From NCBI GenBank assembly GCA_019614645.1, contig JABWDB010000004.1, positions 14,880,001-14,944,000 of the forward strand: a stretch of DNA of 64,000 nucleotides. Reading direction: 5' to 3'. Below are positions 11,380 to 23,019 of this stretch, piece by piece. The notes below the pieces were generated by a model. It ran no database searches, was not told the DNA's origin, and saw only the letters and a list, made by a program, of their open reading frames with translations. The first letter of the stretch is position 1. Every line of letters begins with the position of its first letter. Origin of the DNA: Stratiolaelaps scimitus. Lineage: Eukaryota; Arthropoda; Arachnida; Mesostigmata; Laelapidae. Made by a program: the position numbers and the translations under genes.

Positions 11380-14300
11380 CTACACCGTTGTGTCTATTTT
11401 CAAACACTCGTGCTTGATTCTTTTAAGCAATTGTCTCTCCCACTCGTTGCTCGCCCGTTGGCCGCCGTTATTCGCTTGGGTAATGAGTTTGACAAGTCGC
11501 CTTTATAGGCGATCCTCTTACCTCTTTCTCACTACGCGTCGCCCTTCAAAATTTGCGTTTGTCGCGCACATTGCGGTGTTCGTCGAACGACGAATTAAAA
11601 TAGTTTTCATATTCTCTCGACGGCGGTCGGTCGGTTAGTCGTTCATCCGTTCGTTCGCGGGCTACTCGCCGCCGCCTCCACCGCTGACGCCGCCGCCGCC
11701 GGCGTCTGCTGGTGCTTCGCCCTTCAGACACAAAGGGCCAATGAGTTCTTCAAATTTCCCACTAACGAACTCCCCCCTCCCGCGGGGTCGGATCTCCCCA
11801 ATGTTTCCCATCTCTTTCTCCGGCAAGGACCGGGTGCTCCTTGCCGCGTCGATGACGTTCTGCGGCCGACCGCTTCTTCGGTCATTTCATCTTTATCGTT
11901 CAATCCTATTTCGTCTACCGCGTCGCTATCTATCGTTTACACACTCCTCTTTCACTTTCTCTCTCTCTCTCCCTCTCGAATATATCCCCTTCAGTCCCTG
12001 CGTTTCTGATTCTCCATACGCCTCTGTTCAATTTCTCCTCCTCCTTCGCAGGGTCTGTCGCTCACTCTCTTTTTAAATAATTTTTCGTCAAGGAATGAAG
12101 CACTTTGCCGCATATCATCGTTGTTATTGGACCGAATTATCAGCAGCAGGCGGGCCGGGCACCACCGCCGCCACCATCACCACTGGCTTCACCAGCAGCA
12201 ACGACGATGAGAGAGTGATGGCGACGGCTACCAGAGTGGTCTATTTCGCCGCGCGCTGTAGGTGGGCTTTGGCTTTGACTGACTAACTCGCTGACGGGCT
12301 GGGCTTTGGCCGAGCCTGCCTCGATGCCTTTGTTCGGCTGGCTGCTGCTGCTGCTGCCGTTGGCGCGGTGACGGGTAACCGAATCGCGGGGCTGGAACTA
12401 CCAGCTGGGGCTACGGAGTAGGGGGAATGCAGCGCGCGCCGTGGTAGCTGTGTGTAGAGTAGACAGACGGGACCATGGGCCAGCGGCGGCGGCGGCGGCG
12501 GCGCCGCATGGCGGCTGGTGGCAGAGGGGGATAAAATTTCATCTGTTCGGGTAGATATGATAATGAGAACGAAGGAGGTTCTCCGCCTCCTCCCCGCTTC
12601 TGTCTCCCGGACGCGTTGTCACTCTCTCTCTCTCCATCTCTCACTTTCTTTTTCTCGTTCTCTCTGGGTGCTTCGAGTGCTCCCTTCGTCAATCACCGTC
12701 TTTGCCTCTCGTCTCGAGGCATTTCGTCTCTTCTGCCCCCGCCCTCCTTGTCCAGTTCCTTTGCCTTTGCCAGTCCCGCTTGACTCAACTATCGCCTATC
12801 GCGTTCGTTCTGTTCCTCTGTTTCTCGAGAGGGGAGAGCGCCGACGACTGTCTGCCTATCTGTCTATCTGCTCCTCGTCGCTGTCGCGTATCGGATTCGA
12901 TGTGTATAGTAGTAGGCCCCCTGTCTCCAAGTATAGCTGCCTAAGTGTGGGAGTCGACGCGGTGACTGAAAATTCGCTCCGGTTTGAGCGAGAGTCCGAA
13001 AGTCGCTGTATCGACTTGGCCACCATCATCACTCTGTCCAATCGATCTGCCTATGTGTGAAACGAAGAAAAAAGAAGAGGCTCTCTCTGGCTCTTCTCAA
13101 GTTAGAGCCAGACAGATGCACACACTGGCGAACTCTAACCAACTGGGAGTAGACTAGCTGACCCGTCCGGAAGCCTTCATCTACGGTCGGTGTTTCTCCT
13201 TTGTCGCTCTATCGCAACGATGTAAGAACGAATGGGATACCCAACTAGGGAGAGCAGAGCGTAGCTCGGAGTTCGACATGCAATTGACAACCATAGCTAT
13301 TGCTGCCGAGGACAACTCGACTCGATGGCGGTCGCTAGCATCCGGTCCCCTACGCTTGCGAAGACGAATTCAACAGACCGAGGTCTACGACAAGTCTAGG
13401 GCGGCGACTTTGAGTTCGATTCTCCGCATCTAGGTCTAACGGTGCGCTCCAGTTTAAGCATGTGTGAAGGTGTCTCCGTGCGTGTGTCAATGAGTCACGT
13501 GACAGACAATAGCGGCAAACAGAGGCGGTATTGACAGCGGCAAAGGCACTAAGCGGGAAAACGGCTTGTCCTGTCATTTCATCAAGTCGTTTTGAGACGA
13601 CCCGACCCCGCCCTCCCCCAATCCACGAGCGTCGAAGCCGGCCAGTGCTAGGGATAAGCGCTGGAGCCCGCTGCCGTCACCAGCACTACCGCCATCGACA
13701 CCACCTCCATAGTCCTCCTGTTTGTCACTTAACGAGTTGAAGTACCACGGCGAGAAGACATCGGAGCAAAAGTATAAAGAACTCAGCGACGGGGTGGTCT
13801 TGCTCCTGAGGCCGGAGAAGAGTAGACGAGGAAGAACTCGACAGTAGAGAGCCGAATGCCTATAGAGGGACAGTACAACGAGACTGTAGACGAAACAGAC
13901 CACTACTATTAGCGGTACAGTGGACCAGCACAGGACGATCCATTCGGTCGACAGCGAGAAGCAGTCATTGGCTGAAGCGACGGGAGAAAATCTCCCACAG
14001 CCACAGGCGTCCCGCTTCAACCGCGGCGTCCTACAGCTTCAACTTGAGTGTGACTCTTTGAACAAGGAACATGGATCGACTTCTACATGGAACCAAACGC
14101 ACTGTGTCTGTCTGTATGTGTGTGTGTGTGTTCTGCCGCTACCGCGGCTAGAGCGTTTGCCCCCCTTGCTGCTGCTGCTGCTGTTGCTGTGGATGGTGAT
14201 TATGTTGTTGATGATGATGATGTCGAAGCTTATACAGGTCGAAGTCGCTATACAGCCTCACAGGCGCGCACATTGTGACCGCGCTCTCCTGATGATGGTG

Positions 14301-15040
14301 TTCAGTCGCTGTGGATCCGTTTAGCTCGCCCCGATGTGTGCGCCATGTGTGTGGATCGGCCAAAATAGGGTCGAAACGAAAATGAGAGACAGATGGACAG
14401 AAGGATGGTCTCGACCAAAGAAATTGAATTGGTCGATTGCTTGGTTGTTGGGTAATTCGAACAGGGATGTCGCCACTCGTGGACACCCTCCATCCATCCC
14501 CCGCTTTTGTTCGGTATCGCCGTGCCAGCATTCGGTCTCTGCCATCCGTTGTCTTGTTGGGTCGTCGTGTCCGGTTCGGGGGCTCGGTTCTCCCTCACCG
14601 CTGTCAGCTAGCGAAACTGCAAGGGCTGCTAGGCGGCGCCCTTGTGACCTCCGCCAGAGGCCGCAAGCCTTACCACGGTCCCTTCAGCTTTTGTAGTAGA
14701 GCGCAGTTGCCTCCTTTCCTTGTTCTGCTGCTACTGATACTGCTATCCACCACACTCAAGAAGGCTTCTCACGCAGCGAGGGCGAGGATGTGACCGCTCT
14801 AATGCCCACTATTGCTGCTGCGGCAGCTGCAGCGTTCATTCGCCGTGAGCTGCCTGGCTCGCTAAGGTTTCAGAGACGACTGTCGGCCCCTGTTGCGCAA
14901 GCTTCTGTAACAGCGGCGGCGGCGGAATTCGGTCAGTATCATCGTTGTCGTCATCCCAAGCGAACCAATGAGCTTTTTCGCCAATAGCGCCACCAGCAAC
15001 GCACATCACCCTCGGCCGAAGTTACACACACACACACACA
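11380..15040. other. Long GC-rich, CT- and triplet-rich block
   Basis: About 3.6 kb is GC/CpG-rich and dense in simple repeats: CCG near 11683-11703, CT runs near 11950 and 12620-12660, CTG near 12341-12357, CGG at 12483-12502, TG at 14116-14131, CTG at 14167-14182 and CA at 15024-15040. Long open frames exist (plus 12518-13060, 180 codons; minus 13574-14020, 148 codons with a hydrophobic stretch) but they are low-complexity Ser/Arg/Leu/Pro-rich. The composition fits a promoter or 5'UTR region of an unseen gene, but I cannot fix a transcript. Confidence 0.45.
12483..12502. repeat. (CGG)n triplet repeat
   Basis: A short perfect GGC/CGG run inside the GC-rich block. On the minus strand it reads as the poly-Arg stretch of a low-complexity frame. 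Confidence 0.85.
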
Positions 15041-15945
15041 GCTGGAATTGCAATTGGAGAAGGGCGAATTACTCTGGCGGATGGATGGTTGGTGGGGGGA
15101 GATGGTCGTGTAGACATCCACCTACTACAATGGATTGATGGGCCCACCTCGAGTGCTTGTCGTAGGTGGCGAACTCGGAAATGGTGGGCAAGAATAGAGA
15201 CCGTACGAAAAATGACTCGATTTAATTACTAATGCTTTCTCGCCGGTAGCTGATCATTGGCTACTCAGAAGTGAATCATTGAACAGGAATACTTTACGCA
15301 GGGCGCAAATGTTTGTAGGGTTGCGATATTTTTTCAGGGATTAGACATTTCGAATGTTGACGTATGACATTTGGGATTTAAATAGATAAATATGAACAAG
15401 TAGCTATCTGACTCGAAATGTTAGCTATGCTTCAGTGGCGTGTGGAAGAGATGTATGAACGATACCTTTTCGTAAAATATTTAAACCTCGTGTATATCCC
15501 ACAAATCTTACGAAGCCTATATTAACATTTATACTACATGTATTCATATATTATAAAAAAAAATAACACGTTATAAACGTGTCTGAATTTCAACACTGGA
15601 ATAGTACAAATAAAAATCAAATAATAATGAAAAGGCAACAAGGCAAACCTTACAACCAAGCACTATAATATGATTGGGTAATATGATTACATAGGAATAT
15701 GTATAAGAAAATTATGAAAAACCAAAAATATAATTGTCAGTAGTGGCAGGCCGACGTGAGCCGGATAGAATTTAACTCAACGCGTAACTCACATGCAGAA
15801 GCAGCAGCAGAAACTCCTCTGCACAAGCGTGAAAACCAGTCACGAGTTAACACAGCCTTACCGATAAACTCTGTGGCGACCTACCTTCGAAACGCGCCAC
15901 TTCGCTATCAGCACTATGCATCTATCTACACGCTGACGATGCATT
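15041..15945. other. No recognisable gene
   Basis: Composition returns to AT-rich after the GC-rich block. Short frames only, with no motifs. Confidence 0.55.
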
Positions 15946-15949
15946 GATA

Positions 15950-16363
15950 TCAGACATGATTGTCCTCAAACCGCGGAGTGGATATAAAAAATGTTAACTC
16001 ATCAAATGGTTCTTTCAATCCAATTGTCCATTGTATCCCTTCTCCCGGCCAAACAAAAAAAACTATTCCATCGCTATTCTCCTGTTCAAACACAATAATA
16101 ACACGACCGACACGCCTCGATAATGTTGGCCCTCTGGCAGTAACGGTCGTGGTGCTTGCTTGCCGCTGTAACGGAATTTTATTTCTGTTAATCATTTGGC
16201 GCGGAGCAACCGGTGGATGGTATGTCGTTGCCATTACTACGCCGACAAGTGCCCTGCCCACGATGGGACCGCCTCGCAAACAGAGTCCGATGGTTATCTT
16301 CGTGCCATCTTCGCTAGTGATGGCGAAGCTCTTTATTATCCAGCTGCTCAAACTGCCGATCAC
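15950..16363 (-). CDS. Possible exon of an unknown gene
   Basis: A 137-codon open frame on the minus strand is overlapped almost entirely by a 162-codon plus-strand frame (15960-16448). Mutually open antisense frames are commoner over real coding sequence than over random DNA. The minus translation has balanced composition, with segments such as GLCLRGGPIVGRALVGVVMA and GIVFFVWPGEGIQWTIGLKE that look like folded protein. I recognise no family. The first codon is GTG and there is no clear splice acceptor, so if real it is an internal or terminal exon with uncertain ends. Chance is a serious alternative. Confidence 0.2.
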   Translation of the reverse strand: MIGSLSSWIIKSFAITSEDGTKITIGLCLRGGPIVGRALVGVVMATTYHPPVAPRQMINRNKIPLQRQASTTTVTARGPTLSRRVGRVIIVFEQENSDGIVFFVWPGEGIQWTIGLKEPFDELTFFISTPRFEDNHV

Positions 16364-16582
16364 TGCTTTTCGCGACGTCTCGGGTGCGCGTGGCCGTGTG
16401 CGGCAAACGAATGGTTACGCACTATTATTATTACTATATACTTTATAATATTAACCTTTCTCTCATGAGAATGGAAAGGTGGCTCTCAAGTTACGTGCAA
16501 GTCTTCTCGTCGACGCGTTTCCATTGTTCGAAACCGCACTCGCGTAATGATTGTACTGAACGCAATATTCGGAGATGTCATT

Positions 16583-16825
16583 TCATACACGCGCCATGAT
16601 CCGTATCCTTGGAGACAGGAACCAATGGTCACGAGGAAGCTTGATGTTATCAGGAAAAACGACCTCGTAGGGCTTGCATGAGTCGCGGCAAATCCCACTG
16701 AGCCAAGGGTCGCCGATTGAATTGCCTATCTTGATCCATGAATGGGCGGCGAGCATGCAAGTTGTACGGAAGGAAAGCGCGATCAATGTGCCGTGTATGG
16801 CAGGTCCTTTGAATAATGTTTTCAT
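16583..16825 (-). CDS. Possible upstream coding segment, unknown
   Basis: An 80-codon minus-strand frame opens with an ATG in good context (CAAAATG). It encodes a Cys- and Trp-containing peptide with segments such as GDPWLSGICRDSCKPYE and a C-terminal WFLSPRIRIMARV. It lies upstream of the candidate exon at 15950-16363 on the same strand, which is why I list it. No family is recognised, no splice donor is convincing, and its length is within chance range. Confidence 0.12.
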   Translation of the reverse strand: MKTLFKGPAIHGTLIALSFRTTCMLAAHSWIKIGNSIGDPWLSGICRDSCKPYEVVFPDNIKLPRDHWFLSPRIRIMARV

Positions 16826-16829
16826 TTTG

Positions 16830-18469
16830 AGGTATGTTCATCGAGTTATAAATCGTGAACAAAAATGCTATGAGGTATTGTTTGGATCACAATCCATTAA
16901 AAACAAGTTATTGTTTTTTGGTAGAATGCCGGCGGCATTCGACACACGCAGCTCTCATGTCAAATATATGAGCCCATTTCCCACCAATACAATATCTAAT
17001 GTACTGAACACGAATGTAAATTCAACCGATGACAGAGTGCACAGTAGCTCCCTTGACACGACAACAGCAACCACAACAACTACAATAATAATCATCATAA
17101 TACCTCACGAACTTTTAAACTCGAGGTGTCTACGTGTCTGCTTCGAAACGAATGTCTCGCAGTGACACAAAGACACTGAACGAAATAATTCCTTATTAGA
17201 AAAACGTCACTCATTTCAGCCGTTCACTATTCCCTAGAAATTCTACTTAGAGAGATGTTCCATGCTCACACTGTCAAGTCAAGAGATGATCCGGCCGCTC
17301 AATTCTGCCCTCCGCTTTCACCGCGCAGGCGAATAACAATGAGTTTCCTGTGGCAGTCGCGAACGATTGGGAGATTCAGCCAGCGTATTCCTTCGTTCAT
17401 ATTTCTGGCCCACGTAGATGGTCACTTCTTATAAGCGAGCGCCAAACGGCCGCTTTCGACGGGAAGATGTCCGGTGCCGACCCACGAGCACCTTCCTAGG
17501 CCATGGACAAGTGAACTTTGTGGGTGATGCTGTATTTTGGCCAGCCAGATGAATAAGCATCGCAGAGAATCCAACAAAGCTACAACGAGCGGGCCAGGGA
17601 TTCCATGCTTCATTTTCAGAGCGGATAGATCGTCTCGACATGCTAAAAGAGCACACGTAGTAGCCGTGACTGAGCGCAGATGCCGCATCGCTTTTAGTCC
17701 AAGGACACAGATGAGCGTGGGCTTCTAAAAAGCTTTATATATGGCTGACATGGCCGGTATGTTTTTCCATGAAATAGTATTGTCAATATGATTCAATATG
17801 GACGCGGACTCCGGCCAAACGTGCGGACTGATTTGTCCTTTCACGAGACTCTACCGACTCTCCAGACGACGAATATGTAACAGTTCGCATAGGGGTTCTT
17901 GAGTGTCTTTTCAAACGAACTCAATTTTCTCTACATTCAATAGATTCTCAAACGGTGAGCAAATGCCGTAGCTGTTAGAAGGCTGCCTGCTGCATAAACC
18001 CGTATTCCATATTCACTAGAAGATAAGGTCAGTAATTTTTAAGGATCGATTGAGGATTATGACGATATTGGTTGCCACCCATATGAGAGTCACCCATCTT
18101 AATAGGTCTCGTCACCACGCAAACACAATTGAATTAAATCATGGTCCTATAACAGCCTGATAGATTCAGATTACTCTATATGCTATTCAGTCCCAATAGT
18201 TTGTTCTGTTGCAGCGAGTATTCTTAGCTGGAAGAGAAGGACACTGTCAAGAGAAGTCAATTTCACAGGCGGTTTCCACGAAAAAAAGTTAAACAAAAAA
18301 TGTTCTGACAGCATCTTCGGTTAATATAGAAAATATTATTTGTATATGCACCAATATATTATACAACTGTCATTTACCGAAATGTCAAATATGTTCAAAT
18401 ATATAAAATTGAAATTCTGGTGCATATTTCTAGACTGCGTTGGCAAGGTACGCTAGGCACGCTAATAGA

Positions 18470-18470
<1 letters not shown>
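16830..18470. other. No recognisable gene
   Basis: The short open frames lack motifs. One plus frame reaches Thr and Ile runs because of CAA/CAAC and ATA/ATC simple sequence near 17065-17100. Confidence 0.5.

Positions 18471-18474
<4 letters not shown>

Positions 18475-18501
<27 letters not shown>
18475..18501. repeat. (AT)n microsatellite
   Basis: A short perfect AT run immediately upstream of a SINE-like, tRNA-related segment. Confidence 0.9.
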
Positions 18502-18506
<5 letters not shown>

Positions 18507-18507
18507 T

Positions 18508-18605
18508 AACTGGAGTGTGTGGTGCGCTCGGTTAGAGAAATTGTCCGGCAAAGCAAAGACCCTCGGTTCGAGACCCTAGCCTTGCTACACCTATTTCTCA
18601 GTTCT
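18508..18605 (+). mobile_element. SINE-C, tRNA-like segment
   Basis: An A-box-like TGGTGCGCTCGGTTAGAG is followed 40 or so bases later by a good B box, GGTTCGAGACC, at 18565-18575. This has the spacing of a tRNA-type RNA polymerase III promoter. I could not form a full cloverleaf, and a body follows the head, so a tRNA-derived SINE is more likely than a tRNA gene. I found no second copy of its body in this window. Confidence 0.45.
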
Positions 18606-20330
18606 GACTAATGAGAATATCCCTATTTCCGTTAAGATATTCTCAAAGTCCCATGCAAATGTAGTCCGTCACTTATTCCTTCTCGGCCAGTACATAACGT
18701 TAAGGTAATGAACTTTTCAATGTGAAGTAAAATTTCCTTGTCTGTTTCGACAACGATTGCAAATTGGTCGTTCAGGCTAACGCAAATGCCTCATCCATTT
18801 CAGGGTACTCGGCGCCAGCTTTGGATACTTTCCACGCTCTTCGACGCTGAATGAATATCGTCTAGATCCTCTCGCCGTTACCCTCATTTATCCATCTTTC
18901 AGTGAACGCTGGTCTGCAGACGTTTATTCAATTCGCTTCTTCTGTGTCGACCCGTTTGCTCCACTTTGTCGTTAAGAGCTAGTCTGACGTTCCAGGCTAT
19001 CATCGTCTAGAGAGCGGGCCTGAACTCGTTCGAGCCGTTTTGTCCACAACTCAAGGCCACTGATACCAAACTGATATGAGGACCCTGTCGTTTTGGCTGT
19101 TTGAAATGCGGCCCATTGGAACACTTGTTAGGCGTTGATGACGAATCATACTTGCTACTTTCAACAGGGCCACCAATGTGTTTTCGGTCTTCATAGCTTT
19201 GTTGCTTAAAATATTATCGCGCAATATAGCTCGGGCTTATTATCAATAGAGCATTTTCACGTCAACGCGCAGTGCTGCTTGGGATTTCGGATGAAGTTTT
19301 AAGAGTTGCACTTATTTAGTCCCATTTGAGACGAATAGGTGTATTTGAATTTGAAGGATGTCCGCACGAAGCGGTTCCGTCCGATAATCGAATATCTGTG
19401 ATGCACGTACTTGTGTACGTCTACTAGCGCCCCACCCCGAAATCGGGCGCTTAGCTACGTAGAGCCTGTAGACGTGTATGGACCCTTGTGAATCTAGTAC
19501 AGTGTTGTTGCTTTAGCGATTTAACCTAACGAAATAACGCAAATTGTCTTCAAAGGGTTAGGTGCGAAATACAAAGCATGTGATTCAAGTGAAAAAACTG
19601 AATAGAGATAGACATTAATTCAGCAAAGACGGATAGAGGATTTCGGTGCGATCGAATCCAGCTTTTTAACCCTTGCATGCTCATTATTGTGAATTTAACG
19701 ATTTAATTGCTGTCGAAATAAATGTGAAACAAAATATCGTGCGTTACCTAACGCTGAGAGCTAACTTACATTGGTCTTGTCGACGATAGAGAGCTCCGAG
19801 CAGTGCGTTGGCTATGTTGTATTATACTAGTAAAGCTTACTAAAGCAATTAATACCGGGCTGCTCGCGTCGCTGCCTAATGGAACTCGTGGCAAGAAGTG
19901 TTCCAAGTGATCAAGGTATAATTTTAGAACAAATATTACCATGGCAACTCTAGTGTTTACGCCTATCTATCAATGCATCATAAATCAAACAATTGCTTTT
20001 AGCTGTTGAGGATGAGACCAATCATCCCACTACATTTTAACGATGGCTTGTGGGACAACGATGTGGTCCGATTAACATTTACATGTAGGTGTCACTATGC
20101 ACGCGTTTTATCAAAACACTCCCATTTTGTTGAAATTTTATGTATATATATATACTAACTATTCGGATACATTTTATTCAGTTGTCATAGTTATACAGCA
20201 TTTTCTATAAAGCAGCTGAAACAGTCCCTTTCACTCTGTAGCTTCCAACGTGCTGCTGGCGAGTACCGCCATATGTATCTAACGGGCCTCAACGGTACAT
20301 TTAACCTATAGGTGCTGCCATAAATAATAA
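18606..20330. other. No recognisable gene
   Basis: There are no open frames of useful length on either strand for about 1.7 kb, and no repeat structure beyond a few short AT runs. Confidence 0.6.
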
Positions 20331-20338
20331 GGCCTTAA

Positions 20339-21430
20339 TTGCCAACGGTGCTTATAGAGGTGCTCCCACTAGCGGCAAGTGATTTAATGTCTAGACCAAA
20401 GACATCTCCAGATGCTCGTATTCCCTCAAATTTTCTGCGAACATTCAAACCCCGTAGAAAATGTATTCAGCCAAGTTCGTTTGTACGTATTAGATACATT
20501 ATATTCAAATTGTCCATGGCGAGTCTAGTAGCAGTGCTCAACAGTGTACACCCACTGTACACACAATCGGGCAATATGATGTTTGACTGTCTGTGTGTAT
20601 TTAGGCGCTTCGAATGAAGGACCGATCCGCGATACCCGTAACAGGGTGGTAGACACACAAGAAAAAATATGCTATGGTGAATTACATATTTCAGGTATAG
20701 TTCAGCCTGTGCAGCCATCCGGGACATTTGATTATTTTAAATCCCACCTCAACACCATCGACAAGCGCTACTCCAATGTACACGCACGTTTTTGTCGAAT
20801 AATAATTTATACAGGTCACACGAAAGAGACTGAACTAGAGGCAATTGCTGAGTTTATCGACATTGCAGTTCGCGTTGAAGAGACAATTATCTCGTTACCA
20901 TCCATGCGCAAGGACTACCTGCCGGATATTTAATCGTTGGCTTTTGACTCGACCTGCAACGGCGACTGGTTTTCTTTCTTGTACTTCCTTGCCGGTGTCT
21001 AAAGGCTCCGTTAAAAGGACAGAGGGCAGCTTCGTCCAGACCCCCCAGTCCCCATTTACCCCACTATTATTCTAATGTCACAGTGCCCCCTGGGGACGAG
21101 AATGCAACGCCCTAAATTGTCCGACAGGGGAAACAGCATTGGCAGTGTGCAAACTCAATAGAGCCAATCATTTGGACAGCGTGTGGCCTGCTGTGCTCGA
21201 GCATCATCCACGGGAAGAGACAGGCAGGCCGAGCCTTCTGGGACGGCCAAACGACGGCCAGCTCTCGATGGCTTCGTTGGGTTGACCCTGGATGGGGACA
21301 AATGTTGAGGAGGCGAATTGATCCCGTTACGGCCTTAGCAGAAATGGGGAATTGCCCAGATTGGACACTGGGCCTATTGTTTCATTGCCCTCCTGCTTGC
21401 TGCCGCCTAGGCAGGTCTATTCGACGCGTT
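20339..21430 (+). other. Cluster of short frames, unidentified
   Basis: Plus-strand frames at 20339-20617, 20583-20933 (116 codons) and 20845-21075 overlap in different phases. The 116-codon frame has mixed, protein-like composition (for example HTKETELEAIAEFIDIAVR). I recognise no domain. It could be a decayed transposon protein or chance. Confidence 0.15.
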
Positions 21431-23015
21431 TCGAAATAACGTGCACCACGCAAAAGGCACACTGTGTCATATTATTATATGTAGCCGGCGTTTAATGGCG
21501 CACTCATCGAAAGCGGAACGCGATATTTATCCATACTGATTTGTTTTCATTTTTTCCTGTTCCTCTCTGGGCACAGATATTAGATATTCGTGTAAGGAAT
21601 AGTGCATATTCTATTTTGAACATTGTAAAATCTGAGGATTCGAGCCATAGGCATTTCGGTGCATTGTGACAATCTGGGAATGTTACACAAAATACACAAC
21701 AGTACAATATAAACAAGGGGTGCTAATTCGAAGCACAGTGATAATCGTTGCTAATATATCGCATGTGTCCTCGCCGACCCATCGACGCAGGCCTGTTACC
21801 TAGCATACTGTGTGATGGTATCATTCATGTTTCAGTTGTTGAGCTTCTGCTCGTACTCTACCTTCGTGAACTTGCCCCTTGCTTACATTATTTCTAACCG
21901 CCATCCAAGCAGTCAACCAGCAAGCCACTCCCGCCACCTCTTAGCGCAAATATATATATATATTTGAAAAGTTCAGGCGGACCGTTTCACAATGTGCAGC
22001 AACCAAAATGAAGCTCACTTTAATAGCCACTGCTTGTGTCGTACCGCCATTAAGCGTGCAGCTTGTGTAGTTAGTTCTGAAGTGAGGGGGTGGACACCCC
22101 CGCCGCTTAGATTTCAACGACACAAAAAGAAACATGGCAGGGCCGAATGTGCGCGGACGAATGGGGCGTGGAACCGTCGCACAGTTGTGTGTGGGGGCGA
22201 CGTTGTGCGGAGCAAGCAAGCAAAGCCGGATCGCCATCTGCTACTAGCGTCGATGCAGCCTCATTGGAGGCAATTGCTGGCTGGTTTCAAAACGGGGCCG
22301 CCCAACTATTTCCTGTTTGTCTGACTGGACAGGAGGAGGGGGCGGAGGTCCTGAGCAAGAACGGCCTTGAACGGTCAATGGGTCGAAGTTTTTGGGCCCT
22401 TCGGGATATTCGGAACATTATTTCAGAGTGTATAGCAGGCGCATAATGCCTGTCCAGCCATCATTGGGAAATGCGGAGAAAGCATATACGACGGAAGTAA
22501 TACCGAGTTCCCCTGTAATTGGTTGGCGTCATTGGCTATCAGTATGGAATAGGCTTAGCTGATTGATTTTGAACAGGCCTAACGATCCAAGCTGGTATAG
22601 ACAGACAGTAGTAAGCTAATGGACCTTGTCCGACTCGGTCGCCCGGCGGCTTGCGTCGAAAGCATGAACAATTATTTACGTGGGAGCATGCGTTTCATTC
22701 TACGTTGGCCCTGTATGAGTTATTGATTGAGGTGTCTCGGTGACTTTGAGACAAAATTAGACAAATCGTAAATACAATAATTATAAGTTACAATAGAAAT
22801 TAATTTGTTACAATTGTTAATTTTTTGGACGATTGTTGTTGTCACGGATCTTGACAGTGTGGCATTGAATTGAATTCTACTATAGTGTTGTAAACAGGTG
22901 TCTCGTCGTCTTTGAGAATTACGTAGCAAAACGGCCTGTCTCAGCCAACCATAGTCTTGCAATTGGAGTTGCTGTCAACAAGCTAATCGTATATCGTAAT
23001 TTTATACATGAGAAA
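21431..23015. other. No recognisable gene
   Basis: A few frames of about 100 codons near 22.0-22.4 kb overlap on opposite strands, with no motifs. A short AT run lies at 21950-21964. Confidence 0.45.
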
Positions 23016-23019
23016 CATT

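Noticed and set aside
12518..13060. 180-codon plus frame as a gene
   Set aside because: The product is Ser/Arg/Leu/Pro-rich from CT-rich DNA and shows no domain; it is more like an untranslated leader region.
13395..13435. B-box-like GAGTTCGATTCTCCG as a tRNA or SINE
   Set aside because: No A box is found at a suitable distance and there is no second copy.
14014..14324. Plus frame rich in Leu and Met around a CTG/ATG run as a membrane protein
   Set aside because: The hydrophobic stretch is a direct translation of the triplet repeat.
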